Part shown: one piece after another, positions 1-9,060 of the stretch | How the letters are laid out: each line of letters begins with the position of its first letter | How positions within the stretch are numbered: position 1 is the first letter of the stretch | The notes under the pieces: model-generated | What the model was told of the DNA's origin: nothing | Seen by the model: the letters and a program-made list of their open reading frames with translations, nothing else | Databases searched by the model: none | Source of the DNA: Chara braunii | Taxonomy: Eukaryota > Streptophyta > Charophyceae > Charales > Characeae | DNA: 29,731 nt | NCBI GenBank assembly: GCA_003427395.1 | Contig: BFEA01000177.1 | Coordinates: forward strand, 690,035-719,765 | Direction of reading: 5' to 3' | Program-made: the position numbers and the translations under genes

Positions 1-5
1 CCCAA

Positions 6-16
6 TCACACACACA

Positions 17-80
<64 letters not shown>

Positions 81-104
81 CGCACGCACACACACACATG
101 CACG
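6..104. repeat. (CA)n microsatellite
   Basis: Almost pure CA dinucleotides, broken by a few CAAA and CGCACG steps. It directly abuts the truncated end of retroelement copy 1: the homology with copy 2 stops at about 113-118, and the minus-strand frame then runs into (TG)n. The window starts six bases to the left, so the full length of the repeat is unknown. Confidence 0.95.
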
Positions 105-1606
105 CGCAGGATCAGCTCCGCCTCTCCCTGAACTCCTCTCTTCTTGGCCCTCTGCTTAGCTCGCCGGTCCTCCTCCTGGCGGAGCCTCTCATCCTCTTCG
201 TCATCACCCTCCTCTTCTTCCTCCTTAACCTCCACCATTTTTTTCCTTCGTTCCGGCTCAGGTTCCCTTCGAGGGGGCGCCCGACCAGGTGCCTGGCTGG
301 GCCCTTGACTAGTGGTAGCCTTACTTTGGCCCCTAGTCTGCGCGGCTTGTGGTACCCTTCCATGCGATGTAGGGGGCCTGAAGGTCATCCCTGACCTAGG
401 ACCTACCCCGGCTGTCGCCACGCTGGGACACCCTTGCGGTCCTGATGACGACTCCGGGCCGGATCCATAGAGCATCACTTCAGGGAGGTTCATTTCCCAT
501 TTCCGGGCCTCTTCGCACATCACTCTCAGTCGTTCCTGGTACCTGCCGACCTTTGTAAGCAGGTCCTCCATCCTTTCAAGGATGGTCGAGGCATACTCTC
601 CCACCACTTCCAACTCCTTGTCGTCCGACTCAACGACTATCGGTTCCTCCTTTATAGTCCCCGCCTTCAGCCGTTGAGTCACTTCCTCATTTTCATCCAC
701 AATTACCTCGACTCTCACACCCGGGTCCTGCCTTTCCTGCCATATCCTGAACATTGCTGGGGCTGCTGGAGGCCCTACCGCCGCTCGCCTGAGGGCTTCC
801 TGCCTGATTCCTCCCGGGGTCTTAGGATCGATGTGCTTTCCCCACCTATCGTATATGTCCCCGTCCATACAGGAGGAGATCATTCCTGCCAGCTCATCGT
901 CCCGCCGCTGTTAGCAGAACCGTATGGTGTGGCCCACCTCGCCACAATGCCAACAAGTTGCGTTCCGCCAATCGAAGCGGGGCCTCCCATACCCTTGGCC
1001 CCCCTCCTGGCTGCCCTGGCCACCCTGGCTCTGGCCTCCCTGATTATTCCAACCACCCCCATGGCCCCCACCATTTCCTCCTCGCCCCCGGCCAACCCCT
1101 CCTCAGCCTCCTTGGCCCCGGCCCCCATTGCCTTGCCCGCCTTGTCCTTGACTCCCTCCCCCAGCCACACTAGCTTGCGAGGCCTGCTGGGAGGGCGGCG
1201 GTTGGGCCACAGGCTGGCCTTGGGTCGCCGGGTAGCTCGGGGGGCCCATACTTGCCGATGGGCCCGAATAGGGGACCATGTGCCCCATGTGGGCTTGACC
1301 CCCTCCACACGAAATACAGTGGTTGCAGTTGGGCCAGGGCGCAGACTGACAATGCGGCACCCAGTGCCCGCAGGCTGGTGGTGGCCCCATATGCGATGGC
1401 CCTGTTGGCGCTGGCGCTGGCGCGGCCGCGGCGACAGGCGGCGGTGCGGCAATGGCTTGGGGAGCCTGCCCCTTCCCTGATCCCTGCCCTCCCAGTAGCA
1501 GGTTACGCTGCTTCCTCTGGGCCTTAGTCAGGGCTTGGGAGCCCGTCTCCCCTCCTCCGTAGTCCTCGCGCCCGGCCTCCTCATCCACTGCTCCAGACGC
1601 CCGGCC
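105..1606 (-). pseudogene. Truncated nucleocapsid/linker region of Ty3/Gypsy-like element, copy 1
   Basis: This is the counterpart of residues 1 to about 488 of the intact frame at 19576-21879. It follows the upstream Gag frame in phase, separated by one TAA (1607-1609). The order is a Gly/Gln/Pro-rich N-terminus with a Cys/His cluster, an RGG-like Gly-rich tract, a CCHC zinc knuckle (Cys-X2-Cys-X4-His-X4-Cys, all four ligands present), then an acidic and Arg/Glu-rich linker. Two internal stops break it: TGA at 1103-1105, where copy 2 has CGA, and TAA at 911-913 directly after the knuckle, where copy 2 has CAA. The protease region is missing, because the copy ends at the CA microsatellite near 105-118. 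It is a dead fragment. Family assignment rests on the knuckle and on copy 2, where protease and Pol follow. Confidence 0.85.
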
Positions 1607-2335
1607 TTAGGCCATCGCCACCCCCCTTTTCTGTATTTCCGCTTCGCTGTCATACCCCAGTGCCGCTAACACATCCGTGACGATTCTCTTCACCCCTGGG
1701 GTCCCGGATGCGGTAGCATCCCTTTCCTTCCTCTTACGCCTTTGCAGTCGCATCTGGTGTTGCTCCACCTGGTCCAGGCTCCCTTCTTCCACTCCTTTGT
1801 CTATAGTTGCCCAGGTGAGCTTCTCACTCCCTTCCCCATGCTTTGTCAATTCTGCGGCCTCCGAGCTCGTAAGCAATCCCAGGAATGTGGCGCACTGCGC
1901 CTCCTCTGAAATCCCGTGCACTTTCCTCGCCTTTTTCTTAAATTCGTGCACAAACGCCCCAATGGTAGAGAAATCTTCCTTATTCATGGGCTCCAAGTTG
2001 GTCATGGTCAACAGGCCATCCCCCAGTCTGTACTTCCTCCGCTTCAGGTCCCCAAACTTTGTCCAACTGCCATTGGCGGCGTCCATGACCTTACTTACTT
2101 CCCGATGGTGACTATGCAAGATATACCTTAGGACCCGCTGGAGCTTGACTTCATCTGACAGTCCTACCAGCGCCTGCTCTATCAGGTCCAACCAGTCAGA
2201 TACTCGATCCCCCTTGAAGTGGAATGTCTCAACCTTTGGATCATTGCTTGGCGCCCTCTCGCGCTTGTCCAAAGCATCGATGACGTTGTCAAGTGTCACG
2301 AGTCTCCTCCCACCGTCCGCCATCACCTCTTGCAT
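1607..2335 (-). CDS. gag: Gag-like N-terminal (capsid) protein of Ty3/Gypsy-like element, copy 1
   Basis: A 242-residue open frame from an ATG at 2335. It has the look of a Ty3/Gypsy capsid: a segment reading FKGDRVSDWLDLIEQAL near residues 40-56, then helical stretches with KVHGISEEAQ and TFLGLL, and a basic RLQRRKRKERD segment near the end. Gag forms the particle that packages the element RNA. The homologue at 21922-22625 is broken, so this is the better preserved copy. It ends at TAA 1607-1609, where copy 2 has a CAA codon in the same frame, so the original frame probably ran on into the nucleocapsid region. Standing alone next to a truncated neighbour, it is a remnant and not a working gene. 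Confidence 0.8.
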   Translation of the reverse strand: MQEVMADGGRRLVTLDNVIDALDKRERAPSNDPKVETFHFKGDRVSDWLDLIEQALVGLSDEVKLQRVLRYILHSHHREVSKVMDAANGSWTKFGDLKRRKYRLGDGLLTMTNLEPMNKEDFSTIGAFVHEFKKKARKVHGISEEAQCATFLGLLTSSEAAELTKHGEGSEKLTWATIDKGVEEGSLDQVEQHQMRLQRRKRKERDATASGTPGVKRIVTDVLAALGYDSEAEIQKRGVAMA

Positions 2336-2740
2336 TTTGATCAGCCACTTCCGACTTCAAACCTCCTGCTATAAGAAACGATAGGACGAAAGGGCCCACT
2401 CAGCAGTTCATTCCCCCACGACCCTACCGAGTTGACCCCTCAAATATTCGACGCTCTAGACCTGGCAGACATTTCTCTTCTTGTTTCCCTTAGGCCTACT
2501 TAGATAAGGCCTACCCTTACCATAAAGTCTCCTCACACACTCGCCTCATCCACGCCATCAGCCAAACCGCCAGTCAATCAAATATTCACACCCACAGTCA
2601 TATAGACCACCATACAATTCATCGTATAATCTTCCCCTTATCTACGCATATGCCTTCTTCTCCCTCATTTACCCGGATGTCGTTCCACCAGGGACAACGG
2701 TAGGCTTCCGTTATCCCCGGCAACGACACCCCCTGTCGTG
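2336..2740 (-). other. Noncoding leader between Gag start and 2.2-kb repeat, copy 1
   Basis: There is no convincing coding frame. It aligns throughout with 22626-23033 upstream of the second Gag, with many substitutions and small indels. It is pyrimidine-rich on the plus strand. In an LTR element this is where the 5' untranslated region and primer-binding site would lie. I looked for a complement to initiator tRNA-Met 3' ends and did not find one, so no PBS is called. Confidence 0.55.
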
Positions 2741-4964
2741 CGCATCGGTCCGGCACCGCGTGCAGCAGTGCGGGAACCTCTCGGCCGCGTCACGCAGGAG
2801 TTGGACCAACCTCGACACGAACACACAAATGGAGTTTCCTTAGGCCGCTCCGCCCGAATGCGCCAGCCATACCTCTCGCGAGCCCCTACGACAGGATAGG
2901 GCCTACGTGAGGCACAACTTACCTCCACCTTACGGGAGCTGTCACCTCTCATCGGTGGGCGTATCCCCGCCGAGCTACCAGTCCACAATACGAAAGCTGA
3001 TCGACTGCAATCGCAGAGGTGGACCAGCCGAGGGCGTTTCTCATTCGCTGTAGCATAAGGGGTACGCGCGGTAATACAACTATCGGACCCGCACGCGAAC
3101 CGATATCTCGGGGGCCTGAGGTCCCAAGCGCGACTCGTCGTCGGTCGACTAGAACGCATCTCACACACCACGCGCACATACGAAACGACACGATAATGCA
3201 CATCACTCATAACAAATATAAAATAGAAACACACGCCCATGCACACACGCAAGACAACACAACACGAACAACGTGATAACACTCTTATCCCCTCGGTAGC
3301 CAACCCATAACTTTTTCGACGCAGAAATCGGATAGGCGTCGTGCGCGAGACCCGATATAAAACCGCGCGGACGCGGGGCTATCTCATATCGATTAGCAAT
3401 GCAAATGTGCGCAAGAAGTCGCGATGATGGCGTACTATGTAGTACCCATACTCACGCGGTCCTCGTTAATCTCGAGGGCCGTATTTGACACTCAAGTGTC
3501 AGCTGACACACGCCTTGAGGGTTAATCTCTCAGCGCTAGACAACCGCCATGCGCGGTTCAAGACCACACACCCTCTTCTGCACCCTTATGCAGAGTGGGT
3601 GGTACACAGGCCCATGCCTGTGTTGGTAGTCGTCTCTCGTGGCCCTAGGGGTAAGTCCTCCCAAGGGCCAGGGCGAAACTCAAGGGGTTTGACTTTGACG
3701 GCTGCCACAGACTACAACGTCCAACCATAAAAATCTCTGAAAAGCAAACAAAACACGCACGAACCCAAGAAGACGGAATAGGGTAAAGGTGCCATGGCTT
3801 TTAAGAGGACTCGTGACCTTAGAGCACCCTTCCCCTCTATGGGTGGTGCCGGCGGCCTATAGTAATTCCAAGCGCTGCGCCTACGTGCGAGCCCGGCGAT
3901 CCCATAACTGTTAGATGCTGGGGCGGCGAAGCGTCGCGTGCGGGACATTAACATAAAGCTGCGTGGCCGCAGACCAATTCTATGCCAACCACCGATGTCA
4001 ATCGTACGTCGTAACCGCGGATTCGGCCTCGCGATATTGAATGGTTGAAGGAACACATCGCAAGGGGTCACCCCTCACGATATTGAACGGCTGAATGACA
4101 TGCCGTTCGGCCCCCACGATATTTTCGCCTTCAAGGTGTGGTGTATCGCCAGCCAAAATAATTAGGCTCTGTGCGAGGGGAAATTCCTCCCCTGCAGAGT
4201 CTTGGGTTTGGGATGTCATAGACAAAGACCTTGAATCCCGGCCCAGGACCAACGTCCGACTAAGAAAACCTCAAGACGCAAATAGGCAGAAGGGACGGTC
4301 TTCCCTGTTCCTCAGCCTCAGCCTTTAAACGGGATTTTACCATGGGCCTCTTAGGCCTCTTAAATATTCATCACAAACCCACCCACGCATACACGCATAA
4401 GGAGATAGAGTTGCGACGATCACTTCTCATAGGCACATTGGGAATCCTCAGAACCATGTGTATGTATATGGGATCGCAGGCAATCCAAATCCAAAATCAG
4501 AGTCACGGGACATACCTGCAATCACATCAAGAATCAAACGACAAACAAGCACTACACGGAGTCAACCCCAATCATTCTCTATGCTCATACCCCTTCGCTT
4601 TAGCCATGCAAGCCCCAACCGCCGATCCAACTAACCTCAATTGAATGCTCAGTACCTTTGTTAAATGGCCATTCAATAAAAATCCGGGTGAAACCCTTAA
4701 CAAACAGAAAGACTACCGGGGCTAAAGCCTTTTAGGTTGAGTATGGGGAGTGAGTTGGAATTGAGTCGAAGACCGACGAATCGGCAACCGACATGTTATC
4801 AGTGATAACAGAAGGTGATCCTCGGGGGATCAAGCTGAGTCTAGTCCTGATCTTGAATCAGACACCCCAAAGAACCTGTAACACAAGATAGGTCAAATGC
4901 CCAAGCTAAATCATCACATATAGGGGATAAACCTCCATAGCGCATTTTCACTCAAAGCTCACAG
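2741..4964. repeat. 2.2-kb noncoding repeat unit R1
   Basis: First of three copies of a unit that begins CGCATCGGTCCGGCACCGCG and ends near CCTCCATAGC. R1 and R2 are directly tandem (period about 2224 bp) and R3 starts at 23034. R1 is the most diverged. Contents in order: a GC-rich block (2741-3180), a CA-rich low-complexity tract (about 3226-3275), a TATA-like module (3356-3362), hairpins ACC..GGT (about 3569-3603) and CACAGGC-CCAT-GCCTGTG (3605-3622), a second weaker TATA-like module (about 3951), a repeated GATATTGAAYGGCTGAA motif (4030-4095), AATAAA (4675-4680) and a cluster of small hairpins (4773-4861). It may be part of the LTR or promoter region of the neighbouring element, since it lies on the 5' side of Gag in both copies. 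It could equally be an unrelated tandem repeat. Confidence 0.85.
4773..4861 (+). other. Cluster of small hairpins at the end of R1
   Basis: Short inverted repeats in a row: CCGA-CGAA-TCGG (4773-4784), GTTATCA-G-TGATAAC (4795-4809), GATCC/GGATC (4817-4831) and CTGAT-CTTGA-ATCAG (4847-4861). All but the GATCC pair recur in R2 and R3. The cluster lies 93 bp after an AATAAA (4675-4680), so a 3'-end or RNA-processing role is possible on the plus strand. Confidence 0.4.
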
Positions 4965-5519
4965 CGCATCGGTCCGGCACCGCGCGAGGCAGCGCGGGAC
5001 CCTCTCGGCCGCGTCACGCAGGAGTTGGACCAATCTCGTCACGAACACACAAAAAGAGCTTCCTTAGGCCGCTCCGGCCGAGTGCGCCAGCCATACCTCT
5101 CGCGAGCCCCTACGACAGGATAGGGCCTACGCGAGGCACAACTTACCTCCACCTTACGGGAGCTGTCACCTCCCTTCGGTGGGCGTATCCCCGCCGAGCT
5201 ACCAGTCCACAATACGAAAGCTACTTGGTTGCAATCGCAGAGGTGGACCAGTCGAGAGCGTTTCTCGTTCGCTGTAGCAAAGCGGGTACGCGCGGTAATA
5301 CGCCTATCGGACCCGCACGCGAACCGACATCTTGGGGGGCTGAAGTCCCAAGCGCGGCTCGTCGTCGGTCGACTAGGACGCATCCCACACCCCACGCATA
5401 CACCACTCTAACAACCACACGGCAACAACACGCACACATACACACGGAACGACACAACGCAAACAACGCGACAACGCTCCTAGCCCCTCGGTAGCCAACC
5501 CATAACTTCCCGACGTGGA

Positions 5520-5580
5520 AATAGGATAGGCGTCGCGCGCGAGACTTAGTATAAAAATCGCGCGGATTCAGGGCTAACTC
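5520..5580 (+). promoter_or_regulatory. TATA-like module 1 of the 2.2-kb unit
   Basis: GCGTCGCGCGC, a TATAAAA (5550-5556) and CGCGCGG lie in a fixed order. The same arrangement is at 3335-3375 in R1 (TATAAAA 3356-3362) and 23598-23645 in R3, where the box reads CATAAAA. If real, it would drive plus-strand transcription, opposite to gag-pol. No transcript evidence is available; a GC-rich repeat with a chance AT run is the alternative. Confidence 0.25.
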
Positions 5581-6117
5581 ATATCGACTCACGATGCAAG
5601 CGCACGCAAGTGGTCTCAACGATGGCGTACCACGTGGTACCCATACTCGTGCGGTCCTCGTTAATCTCGAAGGTCACGTTGGACACTCAAGTGTCGGCTG
5701 ACGCGCGCCTTGAGGGTTAATCTCTCGACGCTGGACAACCACCATGCGCGGTTGAAGACCACACACCCTCTTCTGCACCCTTTTGCAGAGTGGGTGGTAC
5801 ACAGGCCCATGCCTGTGGTGGTAGTCGTCTCTCGCGGCCCTAGAAGTGAGTCCTCCCTGGGGCCTGGGCGAAAGTTAAGGGGTTTGACTTTGACGGCTGC
5901 CAAGGACTACAACGTCCAACCATAAAAATCTCTAAGAAGCAACAAGACTCGCACGAACCCAAGAAGGGGGGATAGGGCAAAGGTCTCCTGACCCTTAAAA
6001 TAAAAACTCATGGCCCTAGGACGCACTTCCCCTCTATGGGCGGTGCCGGCGGCCTATAATAATCCCAAGCGCTGCGCCTGCGCGCATGCCCGGTGGTCCT
6101 TTAACTTTTAGACGCTG

Positions 6118-6175
6118 GGGGCGGCGAGGCGTCGCGCGCAGGGCTCTGATATAAAACTGCGCGGCCGCAGGCCAA
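6118..6175 (+). promoter_or_regulatory. TATA-like module 2 of the 2.2-kb unit
   Basis: A second copy of the module at 5520-5580, found 600 bp downstream in the same unit: GGCGTCGCGCGC, then TATAAAA (6150-6156), then TGCGCGGCCGCAGG. It recurs in R3 (TATAAAA 24219-24225) and in weakened form in R1 (ACATAAAG near 3950). The internal duplication is plain in the sequence; a promoter role is a guess. Confidence 0.25.
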
Positions 6176-6970
6176 CCCTATGCCAACCACTAATGTCAAT
6201 CATATGTGGTAACCGCGGCTTAGGCCTCGCGATATTGAATGGCTGAAGAAACTCATCGCGAGGGGTTACCCCTCACGATATTGAACGGCTGAAGGACACG
6301 CCGTGCGGCCCCCGCGACGTTCCCGCCTTTCAGGTGGAGTGTCCCGCCGGCCAAAGTAAATAGGATCTATGCAAGGGGAGGCTCCTCCTCTTCAGGGCCT
6401 AGGGCTTGGGATGTCCTGGACAAGGACCTCGAATCCCGGCCCAGGACCAACGCTTGACTAAGAAAGCCCCAAGACGCAAATAGGCAGAACGGAGGGTCTT
6501 TCCTGTCCCTCAATCCCAACTCTCACGCGGTTGTTAACATGACCTCTTAGGCCTCCCGAACACTCATCATACGTATATCTACGCACACATATGGAAGGGG
6601 AATAAAGTTATGACGATCACTTCTCACAGGCACAGTGAGACTCCTCACAACCATGTATATGTATATGAAATCGCAGGCAACCCAAATCCAAATCCGAGTC
6701 ACAGGACATACCTGCAACCACACCAAAAATCAAGCGACAAAACACGCACTACGCGGAGTTAACCCCAACTATTCTCTATGCTCATACCCCTTCGCTTTAG
6801 CCATGCAAGCCCCAACTGCCAGTCCAACCAACCTCAATTAAATACTTAGTACCTTTGTTAAATGGTCATTCAATAAAAGTCCGGGTGAAACCCTCAACAA
6901 ACAGTAAAACCCACCAGGGCTAAAGCCTTTTAGGTTGAGTATGGGGAATGAGTTGAAATTTAGTCGAAGA

Positions 6971-7059
6971 CCGACGAATCGGCAACCGACCTGTTATCAG
7001 TGATAACAAAAGATGATTCTCAAGGGATTAAGCAGAATCTAGTCCTGATCTTGAATCAG
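6971..7059 (+). other. Cluster of small hairpins at the end of R2
   Basis: CCGA-CGAA-TCGG (6971-6982), GTTATCA-G-TGATAAC (6993-7007) and CTGAT-CTTGA-ATCAG (7045-7059) are kept; the GATCC/GGATC pair of R1 is lost. AATAAA lies upstream at 6872-6877. Confidence 0.4.
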
Positions 7060-7259
7060 ACACCCCAAAGGACCTGTAACACAAGATAGGTCAAGTGCCC
7101 AAGCTAAATCATCAGCATATGGGGGATGAACCTCCATAGCACATTCTCTCCCAGAGTTATCTGCCAACTAAGTCTAAGTCTACCTCTAAACCAGTGCCCA
7201 AAGCAAAGGTAGACTAATGGCAGAATCTCCCCTATCCAGGTTGGATTGCGAGAATCGCC

Positions 7260-7860
7260 ACCTGTCAAAATATAATCTAACTCCTCTAAATCAAGGAGAT
7301 TTTGGCAGCGCTTCCCGCAGGAAAAGTGTCTTTTCATAATTTATATCAGCCCAAATATGAAAGCAGAAATAATCTCCAACTCTGGAAAGCCAAATTCTGT
7401 CTAACTCCCTAAATGAGTAGAAATTTAGACAGCACTTTCTCTGAAAATGGAGACTTCCCTGATTTATACTAAGTCAAATATGAACTCAAAAGACAACTTG
7501 AGTTCGATTTAGACATTAGTTTTGCAGAAATTTCGGCAGCACTCTCTTTAGGAAAGTGTTACTTCAAAGTTTATACAAAGCTGAGTCCAAAACCTGAAAA
7601 CAACTTTGACTTCTCAGAGTTCAATTTTGTTTAACTTCCTGAATTAGCAAAAATTTGGGCATCACTCCCTTTAGAAAAATGAGACTTTCCAAAATTCTTA
7701 CTAAGTCAGATATAGAGAGTAGATAGGTTGAACTTTGACAAGTCAAAAGCTGACTAATTCCTTGGATTTGTAGAAATTTTGGCAGCGCTTCCCGTAGAGA
7801 AAGTNGCTTGCCAAGATTTATACAAGGCCAAGTATAACAAAAGATCCTAAAAAATGCGAG
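7260..7860. repeat. Degenerate tandem satellite, about 120-bp period, copy A
   Basis: Five units share an anchor like AATTTTGGCAGCGCTTCCC followed by GAAAGTG..TTTATA..AAGTC. The GGCAGC-type anchor starts at 7304, 7428, 7535, 7658 and 7781, giving spacings of 124, 107, 123 and 123. Units are well diverged from each other, so the array is old. Confidence 0.75.
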
Positions 7861-8120
7861 AATCGATCTAAGTAAAAAAAAAAACTTAGCTCAGAAAATG
7901 CACGAATTGACCTATTTCCTATCGCTCTAGCACGTGGTGAGCCTCTAAAGCAACTACCTGTCAACCTGAAACCCAGACCAAGTAGTAACTTCACTTAGCC
8001 ACATGCAGGCCAGACCACAAAGGTAAGTACTCTCACCATCCCCAAGCCAATCTGAGCAAACTATAGTTCATGACCTTTCAGTGAGTTATCNCCTCATACC
8101 CAACTTACATAAGGCATAGG

Positions 8121-9060
8121 TCAGGGCACCTGAACTTACAGAGCGCACCCAACTTAGCCAGGCCTAAAGTCAGAATACCTNAACTTATAGAGCGTTCTGA
8201 CTCGGNCAANTATACACAAANAGAGNGCACAACTACTTCTCTCTTCTTTGGGCATATGNCTAGACCACTCTAGTCGCCCTGAACTGTTTAAATAGCCAAT
8301 TTATATATACCTCTCTGAACTTAGTCTTCAAAGGGACATAAGGCNNAGNCGCTCAACNTAGAACATTGCTCAGCCTNCCCAAGTTTACCTCCAATTATAT
8401 CTCTTAATTATACTCTCTTAGTTGTGATAAGCTATAGTCAGGCCACCTAAACTTATAGAGCANCCTTACTAGCCTGTTCATAATAGCATAGCAGATACAN
8501 TATAGCCAAGTTATANCCATTGGGTTCCAACATNTGCGAGGNATTGGGTCNGACTATCTAAACTTATAGAGCGGTCTGATCCTCAGCCAGGTTCGTTTCT
8601 CTCTGGTCCAATCTGTGCGAGGCAGTGGGACAGGCTACCTAAACTTATAGAGCGGCCTGTCCCTTGCCACAATTACTCCNTCANAACAAAACAAGAGAAG
8701 GGTTGAACCACCTAAACTTATAGAGCGGTTCGGACCTCCTTATTCAGAACCAAAGAAACTNACAAAACCCCAAATAGAACAAGGCAACCCAAGGTACCTA
8801 AACTTATAGAGCGCTTTGGGTTCCTGAAAGCCACCCACAGTCAAACCCCCACAAGTCAGAACAGCCATGACACCTAAACTTATAGAGCGTCCTGACCCTC
8901 CAAGCAAGTCACAGCACCAGGTCTCCCCAAACTTATGAGNACATCCCANCCTCNAGAGCTTCAGGCTACCTAAACTTATAGAGCGGTCTGAGGCTCCATG
9001 CAAACCAAAAATAAACAAAGCGCTGGGCTTCCCCAAACTTAAGGGGACCTCCCAGCCTTA
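8121..9060. repeat. Array of hairpins with a conserved apical loop, copy A
   Basis: Nine units carry a core close to TACCTAAACTTATAGAGCG, mostly 50-110 bp apart with one 268-bp interval, and two more (about 8925 and 9031) keep only CCCCAAACTTA. Most cores are bounded by unit-specific inverted arms: 8168-8175/8195-8202, 8436-8443/8463-8470, 8546-8554/8574-8582, 8627-8635/8655-8663 (perfect 9 bp GGGACAGGC), 8700-8708/8728-8736, 8786-8794/8814-8822 and 8958-8966/8986-8994. Arms differ in sequence from unit to unit but pair, with G-T pairs and few mismatches. The first unit (8128) and the one at 8872 have weak arms. No function is known to me. Confidence 0.8.

Larger units (their letters stand above)
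4965..7145. repeat. 2.2-kb noncoding repeat unit R2
   Basis: Second tandem copy, starting at the same CGCATCGGTCCGGC motif right after the end of R1. It resembles R3 (23034-25213, offset 18,068-18,069) more closely than R1. It carries two TATA-like modules 600 bp apart (5550 and 6150), the perfect CACAGGC/GCCTGTG hairpin near 5800-5817, a 9-bp inverted repeat CCTCGCGAT/ATCGCGAGG (about 6227-6265), AATAAA (6872-6877) and the terminal hairpin cluster (6971-7059). Its right edge runs without a break into the N-pocked block, as it does for R3 but not for R1, so R1 looks like an extra internal copy. Confidence 0.85.

Noticed and set aside
880-1452. Minus-strand frame of 190 codons overlapping the nucleocapsid
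   Set aside because: It is a shifted reading of the copy 1 nucleocapsid. The equivalent in copy 2 (21177-21743) exists for the same reason.
674-1480. Long plus-strand frame of 268 codons
   Set aside because: It is antisense to the nucleocapsid region, is rich in Pro/Ser/Arg, and merely mirrors the Gly/Gln-rich coding strand.
4795-4809. GTTATCAGTGATAAC resembles part of the tet operator
   Set aside because: It is an ordinary palindrome within a eukaryotic repeat with no bacterial context.
5039-5395. Minus-strand frame of about 118 codons open in all three 2.2-kb units
   Set aside because: The three versions differ mostly at amino-acid-changing sites and show no motif; openness is likely due to high GC.
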